From contig JAPPFD010000002.1 of assembly GCA_028823995.1 (NCBI GenBank), forward strand, positions 1-53,653: a stretch of 53,653 nucleotides of DNA. The letters run 5' to 3'. Positions 16,839 through 25,436 of the stretch are shown piece after piece; the stretch's first letter is position 1; the number at the start of each line of letters is the position of its first letter. Position numbers and translations under genes: made by a program. Source of the DNA: a bacterium. GTDB lineage: Bacteria > Actinomycetota > Acidimicrobiia > Spongiisociales > ZC4RG35. Under the pieces are notes generated by a model. The model worked only from the letters and a program-made list of their open reading frames with translations, searched no databases and was not told the origin of the DNA.

Positions 16839-19800
16839 GGCTGTCAGGCCCGGTCCCCAGGTGGCGGGCGATGGCCCGGTAACACTGGACAGGCCGCTCG
16901 GCCTTCAACACCGGGGGCGAACCGGTGAGGCTGTCCAGGAACCGGGGGGCATACCCGGCAAAACCCAGGCGCTTGTCAAGCACCACCAGCACCCCCCGGT
17001 CGGCGGGAGTCCGGATCAACCGTCCGGCGCCCTGCCGGAAGCCCAGGACCGCCTCGGGTAGGAGGAAGTCCTCGAAGGGCCTTCCCCCGCGGCGGCCGAT
17101 TACCTCCTGACGAGCGGCCACCACCGGGTCCTCGGGAGAGGAGAAGGGAAGTTTCTCCATCACCAGCAGGCTGAGCGCTTCGCCCGGAACATCGATCCCC
17201 TGCCAGAAGGTGCCGCTTCCCAGAAGGCAGGTGGGCTGGGAGGGATTGCGCAGGCCCTCGGTGAGCTCCGGGGCTGAGGCCTCGCCCTGACAGAGCACCG
17301 TGAACCCGGGAAAGAGGCGATCTTTCAGGTACCCGGCCGCCCGCTCCATCCGCCGGTTGGCGGTGAACAGCGCCAGCGCCCGGCCCCGGCTGATCTCGAA
17401 CAGGCGGGCCATCTCCGCCGGAGAAACCTCGGCGAACTCCTCCAGGCTGGGTCCGCTGGGACTGGGAAGGTACCCGGCGATCACCACCAGCATCTGCCTG
17501 GGCAGGTCGGGGAACGGACTCTCCAAAAGCTCTTTGCGACTCTCTCCGATTCCCAGGCCGGCCGCCACGTAGTCAAAGGACCCTGCCACCGTGAGAGTGG
17601 CGGACGTCATGATCACCGACTTCTTCTCCTCCCAGACCTCCGCCAGGCGTTGGTTCACTTCCAGAGGGACCGCGCTCAGCTTCCATCGCCACTCTGCTTC
17701 GGTCCAGGCAAGGTCGCCGACCAGGGCCACCTCCAAGAGGTCTTCAGAGTCGATGTTCGCCATCTGGAAGCAGAGTTCCGCGATCGTCTTGGCTCCCCCG
17801 CTTGCATAGATGATCCGCCGCTTCAACTCGTCTGACGATCGATCGGCCCGCAAACGGTCGGGAACCGGAAGAGCGTCGAGGACCTCGGCCAGAAAGGAGA
17901 AGGCCTCCGCCAACTGTTCCAGCGCCCCGGTCACCTCCCGCCACAGGGAACGGTTGAGGTCCACCCGGGTGATGCGGGTGGAGAAGGACTCCTCCGCTCC
18001 GGGCGACCATCCTCTCGTCGCCTCGAGGTATTCCAGCAGGGTCTCCCCCAGGTCGTCGATGCCGGGCTCGCAGGCCCGCCAGTAGCGCACCACCCGCTCG
18101 GCCCCGACCTGGCCGCGGTCTCTCGCCGAGCCGGAAGGCAGGGAACCCAGGTAGCGACGCAGCAGGCTTCCCGAGGACCTGGGGTGGTACACCATGTAGA
18201 GAAGGCGCCACAGGACGCGTCGGCTCACCGTCCCCGTGAAAGCCGACCGGGCAGCCGACTCCAACTCGTGCGCCTCATCCACTATCAGGCGCGGGCTGTA
18301 GCCGGTCATCTGGTCGCGAAGCAGCATCAGCGAGTGGTTGGCCACCACTATCTGCGCCGCCGAGAGCCGCTTCAAAGCCCGCACGAAGAAGCACCGCTTC
18401 TCCAGGGCGTTGCGGGCCCTGCCGGGAGTCTCGGTCATCGAAAGCCGGGAACGGAGCCGGTACATGGTGGCGTCGCGCCTTCTGAGCCAGCCGTCGCGAA
18501 GATCGTCCCACTCACCGGTGGGAGTCTCCGCCGCCCAACCCAACACGACCGCCAGGGCCAGGCCGAGATGGTGGTCCGCCAGATGATCCGATGCCTGGTC
18601 GGAAAAGAGCGGGTTGTCCCGAATCCGACCCGACTCGAAGGGATCCAGCCACACCAATTCCTCTGCCAGGGCATGTACCGACAAGTAGTTACTGAGCCCC
18701 TTAAGGACCGTCCACCGGACCGGCGACAGTCGTCGGGAGATGTCGCGCAGGGTCAGGCACACCTGATCCTGCAATGCCTTGGTGTAGGTGGAGACGAGAA
18801 TCTGGGTGTTCCAGGAGGCGGCCAGGCGAGTGGCGGGCACCAGGTAAGCCAGCGTCTTGCCGGTGCCGGTGGGAGCCTCCACCATGAGGTTCTCGGACCG
18901 GGCAAGGCTGGCAGCCACCTGTCGCGCCATCTCCTCCTGCGACGGCCGATGCTCCATGCCCTCGGTCATCAGTTCTCCACCCTCGGTCAGGGGAGCCACC
19001 AGTTCGGGGAGGTCAATGTCCCGTTCGACTTCCTCCTCCCCGTTCCACGCATCGGACGCCGGCTCGGAAGGGGGATCCTGTTCTTCTTCGGACGGGGGAG
19101 GCAGCGGGATCACTTCCACCAGGTCCGGCCGGTAGGCCACTCCGATGTCGGCGATGTCCGGCTGGCAGAAGATCGCCCAGGGGTGACCCGTGATCTCCAG
19201 GATCCACCGCTGGGCGCGGCGGACGGGATCGTCGCGGTTGAGTTCCCCCAGCATGCCGTCCATCACTCCCCACACCCTCCGGGCGTCAGACAGGGCGCGA
19301 TGGGCAGGCCCGACGCCTTCGGTGACTCCGAAGTGTTCCGCCAGATCCACCAGGCGCCGTGAAGGCGGAGGCATGCCTCCCCCGATGCCGGGGACCGACT
19401 CCTTCCCGGCTCGGGGGAACACCACATGAGCCAACTCGAGGGTGTCGAGTCGCTCTCCCCCGGGTTCCCCCAGACCCACCCGGTCCAATTCCGCCATGAG
19501 CAGGAGATAGTCATAGGTGCTCCCGTTGTGGGCGACCAGAGGGAGATCCCCGCAGAATTCCAGGAACTTCTCGAAGGTTGGTCTCCTGGACGGCGCTCCC
19601 CGCAGAATCTCGGGGGTGAGGCCGGTCAACTGGACCGTCAGGGAGGCCAGCGGCCGACCGGGTGTGGGAGCGACCAGGCTGGAGAATTCCCTCGACACCT
19701 GGCCGTCTTCCACCGTCAGGGCGCCGATCTCGATGATCTCCTGACACTCGGGGCGGGGATGGTCGGCGTTCGCTTCCAGGTCGAAGACCACAAACCGCAT
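16807..19800 (-). CDS. DEDDh exonuclease-DinG-type helicase fusion
   Basis: The protein of about 997 residues joins an N-terminal DnaQ-like 3'-5' exonuclease to an XPD/DinG-type superfamily-2 helicase. Exonuclease residues are D7 and E9 (VFDLEAN), D97 (HNGSTYDYL) and H167/D172 (AHRALSDARR). The Walker A motif APTGTGKT is near residue 308, the box II motif is DEAHEL, and late motifs include GSGTFWQGIDVPG and QGAGRLIRT. The four-cysteine Fe-S region of E. coli DinG is reduced to a single cysteine (EKRCFFVRAL), as in Gram-positive DinG proteins. The ATG at 19800 (MRFVVFDLE) is preferred over an in-frame start ten codons upstream. The gene overlaps the convergent CoA-binding gene by 32 bases. Confidence 0.88.
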   Translation of the reverse strand: MRFVVFDLEANADHPRPECQEIIEIGALTVEDGQVSREFSSLVAPTPGRPLASLTVQLTGLTPEILRGAPSRRPTFEKFLEFCGDLPLVAHNGSTYDYLLLMAELDRVGLGEPGGERLDTLELAHVVFPRAGKESVPGIGGGMPPPSRRLVDLAEHFGVTEGVGPAHRALSDARRVWGVMDGMLGELNRDDPVRRAQRWILEITGHPWAIFCQPDIADIGVAYRPDLVEVIPLPPPSEEEQDPPSEPASDAWNGEEEVERDIDLPELVAPLTEGGELMTEGMEHRPSQEEMARQVAASLARSENLMVEAPTGTGKTLAYLVPATRLAASWNTQILVSTYTKALQDQVCLTLRDISRRLSPVRWTVLKGLSNYLSVHALAEELVWLDPFESGRIRDNPLFSDQASDHLADHHLGLALAVVLGWAAETPTGEWDDLRDGWLRRRDATMYRLRSRLSMTETPGRARNALEKRCFFVRALKRLSAAQIVVANHSLMLLRDQMTGYSPRLIVDEAHELESAARSAFTGTVSRRVLWRLLYMVYHPRSSGSLLRRYLGSLPSGSARDRGQVGAERVVRYWRACEPGIDDLGETLLEYLEATRGWSPGAEESFSTRITRVDLNRSLWREVTGALEQLAEAFSFLAEVLDALPVPDRLRADRSSDELKRRIIYASGGAKTIAELCFQMANIDSEDLLEVALVGDLAWTEAEWRWKLSAVPLEVNQRLAEVWEEKKSVIMTSATLTVAGSFDYVAAGLGIGESRKELLESPFPDLPRQMLVVIAGYLPSPSGPSLEEFAEVSPAEMARLFEISRGRALALFTANRRMERAAGYLKDRLFPGFTVLCQGEASAPELTEGLRNPSQPTCLLGSGTFWQGIDVPGEALSLLVMEKLPFSSPEDPVVAARQEVIGRRGGRPFEDFLLPEAVLGFRQGAGRLIRTPADRGVLVVLDKRLGFAGYAPRFLDSLTGSPPVLKAERPVQCYRAIARHLGTGPDSLKWDGGGARR

Positions 19801-19902
19801 AAGCGCAGTGTATGGAAGCCGATGGGACATGACTGCCGCTGGACCCGCCCCCGCGTCATAGGGCGGCGAGGCCCTGACCTCGGGGCCGATGAAAGCGCTA
19901 TC

Positions 19903-20790
19903 TCAGAGTGTCGCCGCTATGGAAGAGATCTCCCGGATGTGGCGGGGAGTGGAGCCGCAGCACGCTCCGATGATGCGGCATCCTGCCTCCATCGCCCTAC
20001 GTGCGTAGCTTTCCATGAGTTCGGGACCCTGGGGATAGGTGAGTCCCCCGCCCTCGTATACCGGTATGCCGCAGTTGGACTTGACGATCACGCATGCCCC
20101 CTCAGCGGTGCCCGCAATGGCTGCGGCCGCCTCCAACGCCTCTTCCAAGCCGGTGCCGCAGTTGGCCCCCAGCGCCGAGGGGCGACCGTCCGGGGGCAGG
20201 TCGGTCCACCACTGTCCGAAATCCGCAGGCCGCAGGCCCATCATGGTCCGCCCGTTGGTGTCGAAGCTGAGAGTCACCGCGTGGGGCGTGTCAAAGCCCG
20301 AGGCCGCCTCGGTGGCAGCCGAGATCTCCTCCCAGGAGGACAGGGTCTCGATCCACAGCACATCGGCCCCCGCCTCCACCAGCGCCTCCATCTGTTCTGA
20401 GAACACCTCCACCCCCTCGCCATGGCTCAGCGGGCCGAGGGGCTCGAAGAGGTCGCCGGTGGGACCCACGCTGGCCGCCACCGCCACTGGCCTCCCGACG
20501 TCGGACGCCACCTGGCGGCCGATCTCCATTCCGGCCCGGTTGAACTCGGCAACCCGGTCCTCCAGACCGTGCAGGGCCAGACGGCGGCGGTTACCCCCGA
20601 AGGTATTGGTGAGAAACAGGTCCGCTCCTGCCTCCACGAACAGGCGATGGACCTCAGAGATCATCTCCGGCCGCTCGATGTTGAGCCTCTCCGGGCAGTC
20701 CCCGCTCTCCAGGCCCAGTCCGAACAGGGTGGTGCCCATTGCCCCATCGGCCACCAGAACGCCCTCTTCCTCCAGTAGCTCTCTAAACAA
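19903..20790 (-). CDS. Zn-dependent homocysteine S-methyltransferase family protein
   Basis: The 295-residue TIM barrel contains the zinc-thiolate set of this family: C211 in GANCGTG and C277-C278 in IGACCGSTP. The N-terminal DGAMGTTL motif is also typical. Members move a methyl group from betaine, S-methylmethionine, methyl-THF or similar donors to homocysteine. The length and the lack of a cobalamin domain exclude full MetH. The nearby betaine island makes a betaine:homocysteine-type reaction attractive, but donor choice cannot be read from sequence alone. It is separated from the helicase gene downstream by about 100 bp, with only a weak GC-rich hairpin between. Confidence 0.78.
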   Translation of the reverse strand: MFRELLEEEGVLVADGAMGTTLFGLGLESGDCPERLNIERPEMISEVHRLFVEAGADLFLTNTFGGNRRRLALHGLEDRVAEFNRAGMEIGRQVASDVGRPVAVAASVGPTGDLFEPLGPLSHGEGVEVFSEQMEALVEAGADVLWIETLSSWEEISAATEAASGFDTPHAVTLSFDTNGRTMMGLRPADFGQWWTDLPPDGRPSALGANCGTGLEEALEAAAAIAGTAEGACVIVKSNCGIPVYEGGGLTYPQGPELMESYARRAMEAGCRIIGACCGSTPRHIREISSIAATL

Positions 20791-20862
20791 GTACCCACAT
20801 CCAAGTCGGGGTCGACCTCGTTGCCTCGCCGCCGGCGGCAGGCGCCCGGGACCTGGCAGAGG

Positions 20863-21093
20863 TCAGAATGATGGTCTTGCCAACCTTCGGACGGCCTCGG
20901 GGTCTTCGGCGGGTGCCTCAGCGCCGGTCTTGCCCTCTTCGGTAGCCGAGGTACCCAGAAGGACTATGCAGAAAAGCCCGAGGAGCGCCTCCCCGAAGAA
21001 CTCGACATCCACTATCTCCTCGGCGACGATCAGGAAAACACAGCACAGCAGCCCCACCAGCCCGACGCGTCTTCTTACCTTTGGATCTCCCAT
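20863..21093 (-). CDS. Possible small membrane protein
   Basis: A 76-residue reading frame on the minus strand predicts two hydrophobic segments (about residues 11-25 and 33-48) after a basic start MGDPKVRRR, and a charged Ala/Glu-rich tail. It lies in an otherwise gene-free gap of about 470 bp and follows the strand of its neighbours. No ribosome site is convincing and no family is recognised, so it remains tentative. Confidence 0.4.
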   Translation of the reverse strand: MGDPKVRRRVGLVGLLCCVFLIVAEEIVDVEFFGEALLGLFCIVLLGTSATEEGKTGAEAPAEDPEAVRRLARPSF

Positions 21094-21202
21094 GGCACTC
21101 TCAGTTGGGCAGGCCCAAGTCTAGGGGTGCGTGCGACTTCGACGCCGCTAAAGCTATTGGACGGGGTGAGAGAGGAGCGTCGAGAGCGAACCCCTCCGCA
21201 AA

Positions 21203-21236
21203 CAGGTGAGGCCGCCCCGTAGGGCAGCCTCACCTG
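21203..21236 (-). terminator. Hairpin terminator after proX
   Basis: A strong stem pairs CAGGTGAGGC with GCCTCACCTG, extended inward by CCC/GGG, 30 bp after the proX stop on the minus strand. The T tract is short, so termination may be partial or Rho-assisted. It marks the end of the carnitine/betaine import operon. Confidence 0.6.
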
Positions 21237-21265
21237 GGTCGTCAATGGGTCTTGTGAAGGACGGT

Positions 21266-22201
21266 TTATCCGGGGATCCAGGCCTGCCAGACGGACTCGT
21301 TGGCGTCCATCCATGCAGCGGCGGCCTCATCCACCGACAATCCCTCATCCAGCTTGCCCAACATGAAGATCTGGTCCTCGTTGGTGTAGCTGAAGTTGGA
21401 GAGGATCGTGAAAGCGGTCGGGGCTCCTTCCTCCAAGCCGTCCCACATGATCTTGAACAAGACGTCGTCCGGATAGTCGCAGTCGACCGCGCCGGATGCA
21501 TAGCACTCGTCGGAGTAGGCCGGCAGCTCGAATGCCGTCAGGTCGAACTTGCTGAACGCCGAGTGGGGAGTCCACCAGTAGAACAGCAACGGATCGCCGC
21601 GGCTGGTAGCCGAGTCCATCGCGGCCAGCAGGGCCTCTTCCGATCCGGCATAGGCAACCTCGAGGTGCAGCCCGAGGTTGTCGATGATGTCCTGCTCATA
21701 GGAGACCCAACTGGGGTCGCCGATCAGGAACTGTCCCTTGTCGCCGGTTTCGGCGGTGGCGTACACCTGGGCCGTTGCCGGGTCCTGCAGACCCTGCCAG
21801 GTGCCGGCCGCCGGGTTCTGATCCACCACGTAGGTGGGAATCCACCAGCCGATCTTGCCTACTGCCCCGAGTTCACCGCCGTTCACGACACCGCCGCCTC
21901 CATCTATGTAGGAAGCAACATTGTCGGCATGCCCGGAGGGCCAGACCTCCAGGGAGGCGTGCAGGTCGCCGGCGGCGATGGCAGCCCACTGGGCGTTCTC
22001 GTCGATCTCGACTCTCTCCACGGTGTAGCCCTCTCCCTCCAGAACGGCCGCGGCCACCGCAATGTTGACCGCCGAACCGTCCCAGGGGTTCACCGCCAGC
22101 TTGATGGTCTCGACGTCGCCGAGGTCATCTCCGCAGGCCGCCAGCACCAGGGAAAAGGCCGCCAGGAGGAGAGAGGCCTTGAATGTTGATCTTCTACTCA
22201 T
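21266..22201 (-). CDS. proX: Glycine betaine/carnitine-type binding lipoprotein
   Basis: The 311-residue lipoprotein (lipobox LAAC, Cys23) belongs to the OpuAC/ProX substrate-binding family for quaternary ammonium compounds. The early VNPWDGSAVN and WPSGH segments and several later tryptophans (GWWIPTYV, YWWTPHSAF) supply the aromatic cage typical of betaine binding. It is the last gene of a minus-strand operon that starts with carnitine catabolic genes, 152 bp after the permease, so carnitine or betaine is the expected ligand. The gap carries an operator-like inverted repeat and may hold an extra promoter that raises binding-protein levels. A hairpin terminator follows. Confidence 0.85.
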   Translation of the reverse strand: MSRRSTFKASLLLAAFSLVLAACGDDLGDVETIKLAVNPWDGSAVNIAVAAAVLEGEGYTVERVEIDENAQWAAIAAGDLHASLEVWPSGHADNVASYIDGGGGVVNGGELGAVGKIGWWIPTYVVDQNPAAGTWQGLQDPATAQVYATAETGDKGQFLIGDPSWVSYEQDIIDNLGLHLEVAYAGSEEALLAAMDSATSRGDPLLFYWWTPHSAFSKFDLTAFELPAYSDECYASGAVDCDYPDDVLFKIMWDGLEEGAPTAFTILSNFSYTNEDQIFMLGKLDEGLSVDEAAAAWMDANESVWQAWIPG

Positions 22202-22265
22202 ATCCTTGTCCTTTCATCGCAGGGCTTCGAACTCAAGATTTCTCACTAATCACCATCGTTCAACA

Positions 22266-22284
22266 GTTTAACAATATGTTAACC
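22266..22284. promoter_or_regulatory. Operator-like inverted repeat upstream of proX
   Basis: GTTTAACA (22266-22273) and TGTTAACC (22277-22284) form an inverted repeat with a three-base spacer and seven of eight matching positions, in an AT-rich patch 65 bp before the proX start. It has the form of a repressor site such as those of GntR-type regulators; the regulator is unknown. Confidence 0.45.
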
Positions 22285-22353
22285 ACCCCCGGTGGCAGAT
22301 GCCCACTCGGGCAGACCTATTTAAACAGACGGGGGAGGCCTACGGCCCGAAAC

Positions 22354-24300
22354 CTAGCCTCTATCCGAGGATGGAGGCTGAAACCGAGCCGCCCAACCTT
22401 GGGTGATCCGGTCGAGGATCATGGCAAGGATCACAATTGAGGCCCCCGCTTCGAATCCCAGGCCGGTGTCGCTCCTCGCCAGCCCTTTCACCGCCTCCAA
22501 CCCCAGCCCTGCGCCTCCCACCAGGCCGGCTATCACCACCATGGCCAATACCAGCATCACGGTCTGGTTGATACCCGCCAGCACGGTGGGCATGGCCAGG
22601 GGCAACTGGATCTTCCACAGCTTCTGGCGGCGGGTGACCCCGAACGACTCGGAAGCCTCCACAATCTCGGAGTCAACACTCCGAATCCCCAGGTTGGTGA
22701 GGCGAATCACCGGCGGGATGGCGTACAGGACCGAGGCGATGATCCCCGGGATCCGGCCGACGTTGAAGAGAATTACCACCGGGACCAGGAAACAGAAGCT
22801 CGGGATGGTCTGCAACGTGTCCAGGACCGGTCGCATGCCCCGCTCCAACCAGTCCCGGCGTGACGCCGCCACCCCTAAGGGCAGCCCGATCACTATGGCC
22901 ATCAACACCGCCACCACCGTTTGCGACAGGGTGTCCATGGTGAGGGTCCACATACCCAGCAACCCGATGACAACGGTTCCGACCACCGATCCCAACAACA
23001 ACTTCTTGCCGGAAGCCCACCAGGCTACGAATCCGAAGAACAGCACCACCACCGGCCACGCCTCCTCACTCAAATAGAGCCGCATGGGGCGGGTGCCGTA
23101 GGTGGTGAGGAAGTCGCTGAACGGGCCGGTGCCCACCGGCAGGTTTCCCAACTGGTACAGGTTGTCCCTTGCCCAGTCCACCGCTCCGTCGATGGGGGCG
23201 GCGTAACTGAACTGCAGGGCGGTCGGATAGTCCGTCCAGCCGATTGTCCATCCGGCGATCGCCAATGCGGCAAGCACTCCTCCCGCTACCCACCAATACC
23301 GATACCGGAGCCCCTCAGTGTGATGCGCCCCTCCCATGCGACCCTGCCCCACCAGCGAGTGGGAGAAACGGTCCAGCATCACCGCCATCAGAACGATGGC
23401 CATTCCCGCCTCCACCGCCCTTCCCACCTCCTGATGGCGGAGCGCCAGCAGCACCTCCTGGCCCAGGCCCCCAGCACCGATCATGGCCGCTATCACCACG
23501 ATGCTCAACGCCATCATGATCGTCTGGTTCACCCCAGCCAGGATGGATGGAACCGCCTGGGGCAACTGGACCTTCCGGAGGAGTTGGCCGGAGGTGGACC
23601 CGAACATCAGCCCCGCCTCCAGGCTCTCGGTGGGGACCTGCCGAATGCCTAAATTGGTGAGCCGGATGACGGGAGGCAAGGCGTAGATCACCGTGGCAAT
23701 TAGGGACGGCACCCTCGCCACCCCAAAGAAAAGTAGGACCGGAATCAGATAAACGAAGGCAGGAAGCGTCTGCATCGAGTCGAGCACCGGCCTAAGCCCG
23801 CGGAATACCCAGTCGCTTCGAGCAGCCAGTATTCCCACCGGCACTCCGATCGCCACCGCCAGCGCCACCGCCACTGTCATCAGGGAGAATGTCTGGACGC
23901 TTTGCTCCCAGAGCCCGAGGGCGACGAAATACAGCATGCCCGCCCCGGCGGCCAGTCCTCCCGCTCTCCCCAGCCAGCGGCCGAAAACGACTCCCACCCC
24001 TGCTACATGGACATACCACGGGATGGCCATCAACAGGTTTTCGAAGGCACGCAGCAGCCAGTCGATGGAGTCGGAGAGCGGATCGAAGAAGAACAGGTAA
24101 ACGCCGAGATCGCGCCTGTTACTGATCCACCACTGCTGGACTTCGTTCACCGCCGGCCCGAAGCCAATATCCCACTCCGGTGGAAATGCCCCTATTCCCT
24201 CCGGCAGCAACACTATCAATCCTCCCAAAAGGAGAACGGCTCCTCCCAGGTACGCCATCGGACGGCGCCAGCCCGCTGACCGGACCGTCAGGGAGGTCAT
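22354..24300 (-). CDS. proW: Betaine/carnitine ABC permease, two ProW domains in one chain
   Basis: The 648-residue protein is a tandem fusion of two OpuAB/ProW permease domains. Each half has the same landmarks: LDSMQTLPAFVYLIPVLLFF and PPVIRLTNLGIRQVP with EAGLMFGSTSGQ in the first, then LDTLQTIPSFCFLVPVV and PPVIRLTNLGIRSVD with EASESFGVTRRQ in the second. A normal importer uses two copies of one permease; here both come from one gene, and their sequences have diverged. The ATG at 24300 overlaps the proV stop (ATGA), so it is preferred over an in-frame start 16 codons upstream. It works with proV upstream and proX downstream. Confidence 0.88.
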   Translation of the reverse strand: MTSLTVRSAGWRRPMAYLGGAVLLLGGLIVLLPEGIGAFPPEWDIGFGPAVNEVQQWWISNRRDLGVYLFFFDPLSDSIDWLLRAFENLLMAIPWYVHVAGVGVVFGRWLGRAGGLAAGAGMLYFVALGLWEQSVQTFSLMTVAVALAVAIGVPVGILAARSDWVFRGLRPVLDSMQTLPAFVYLIPVLLFFGVARVPSLIATVIYALPPVIRLTNLGIRQVPTESLEAGLMFGSTSGQLLRKVQLPQAVPSILAGVNQTIMMALSIVVIAAMIGAGGLGQEVLLALRHQEVGRAVEAGMAIVLMAVMLDRFSHSLVGQGRMGGAHHTEGLRYRYWWVAGGVLAALAIAGWTIGWTDYPTALQFSYAAPIDGAVDWARDNLYQLGNLPVGTGPFSDFLTTYGTRPMRLYLSEEAWPVVVLFFGFVAWWASGKKLLLGSVVGTVVIGLLGMWTLTMDTLSQTVVAVLMAIVIGLPLGVAASRRDWLERGMRPVLDTLQTIPSFCFLVPVVILFNVGRIPGIIASVLYAIPPVIRLTNLGIRSVDSEIVEASESFGVTRRQKLWKIQLPLAMPTVLAGINQTVMLVLAMVVIAGLVGGAGLGLEAVKGLARSDTGLGFEAGASIVILAMILDRITQGWAARFQPPSSDRG

Positions 24301-25349
24301 TGCCGCCAGAGGTACCGGGAGACGACCGCCGGCTCCAAAACCCCGCACCGTTCACCGCGTTCGTCGACCACCGGCACCGGTCTGCCCTCGGTCAGGAGGC
24401 GAGGCAGGATGGCGTCCAGTCGGGCGGAAACCGCCACGGGCTCTCCTTCCAAGACCATGTCCGGGGAGACCCCCGCCATCACCGTTCCGGCGGATAACAC
24501 CTTGTGCCGGGGAACATCGATCGTGAAGTCCCGCACGTAGTCGTCGGCGGGATGGGCGACGATCTCCTCGGGCGTTCCCACCTGCACTATGGCGCCCGAT
24601 CGCATGATCGCGATCCGGTCCCCCAGCTTCAGAGCCTCCGAGAAGTCGTGGGTGATGAACACCATGGTGCACCGGAGACGTTCCTGGAGACCCAGGAGCT
24701 CATCCTGCATGTCCCGGCGGATCAGGGGATCCAGGGCGGAGAAGGGCTCGTCGAACAACAGGATCTCGGGGTCCACCGCCAACGCCCGGGCCAGGCCCAC
24801 CCGCTGCTTCATGCCTCCGCTCAATTGCTCCGGGTAGTTCGAGGCCCACCCGTCCAGCCCCACCAGCTCGATCATCTCCTCCGCCTTCTGGTAGCGGTCC
24901 TCCTTGGTGGCTCCCCTCACCTCCAGCCCGAAGGCAACGTTGTCTATCACTCGCCGGTGGGGAAACAGCCCGTAGTTCTGGAAGACCATGCTGATCGTAT
25001 GGCGGCGCAGTTCCCGCAACTCGAGTTCCGGCATCTCCCCCAGGTCCTGGCCGTTGATGACGATCCTGCCGGCGGTGGCGTCGACCAATCGCGAGAGACA
25101 GCGGATGAGGGTGGACTTCCCGCTGCCCGACAGCCCCATAACCACGAATATCTCCCCCCAGTTGACCTCGAACGTGGCGTCCTGCACGGCGACAACGCAC
25201 CCGCTCTTGGCCAGGATCTCCGACTGGTCGACCTTGTCCCTGGCCATTGCCATGGCGTCCGCCACGCGTTTTCCGAAGACCTTCCAAACCCCCGAGGCCA
25301 GGATCGGTCGATCCGAGGGACTGTTCGAATGCTCTTCTGAATCAGCCAT
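24297..25349 (-). CDS. proV: Betaine/carnitine ABC ATPase (ProV/OpuAA type)
   Basis: The protein of about 350 residues has Walker A GLSGSGKST, signature LSGGMKQRVGLARAL, Walker B ILLFDEPFSALDP and an FITHDF H-loop. The long N-terminal extension before the ATPase core (FGKRVADAMAMARDK) and the weak CBS-like C-terminal region (PVPVVDERGERCGVLEP) are typical of glycine betaine importers; CBS domains sense ionic strength in OpuA. The ATG at 25349 has an AGAAGG ribosome site; an in-frame ATG at 25394 is an alternative. Its stop overlaps the proW start (ATGA). It follows the acyl-CoA synthetase gene after about 90 bp and probably belongs to the same carnitine operon. Confidence 0.88.
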   Translation of the reverse strand: MADSEEHSNSPSDRPILASGVWKVFGKRVADAMAMARDKVDQSEILAKSGCVVAVQDATFEVNWGEIFVVMGLSGSGKSTLIRCLSRLVDATAGRIVINGQDLGEMPELELRELRRHTISMVFQNYGLFPHRRVIDNVAFGLEVRGATKEDRYQKAEEMIELVGLDGWASNYPEQLSGGMKQRVGLARALAVDPEILLFDEPFSALDPLIRRDMQDELLGLQERLRCTMVFITHDFSEALKLGDRIAIMRSGAIVQVGTPEEIVAHPADDYVRDFTIDVPRHKVLSAGTVMAGVSPDMVLEGEPVAVSARLDAILPRLLTEGRPVPVVDERGERCGVLEPAVVSRYLWRQ

Positions 25350-25436
25350 CCATGCCTTCTGCCGTCGCGTCGGTTCGTCGAACCGGTTCGGCAAAGAGTA
25401 CCTTGCCTTGGTTTCGCGAGTCGGTCGGCGCTCTTC

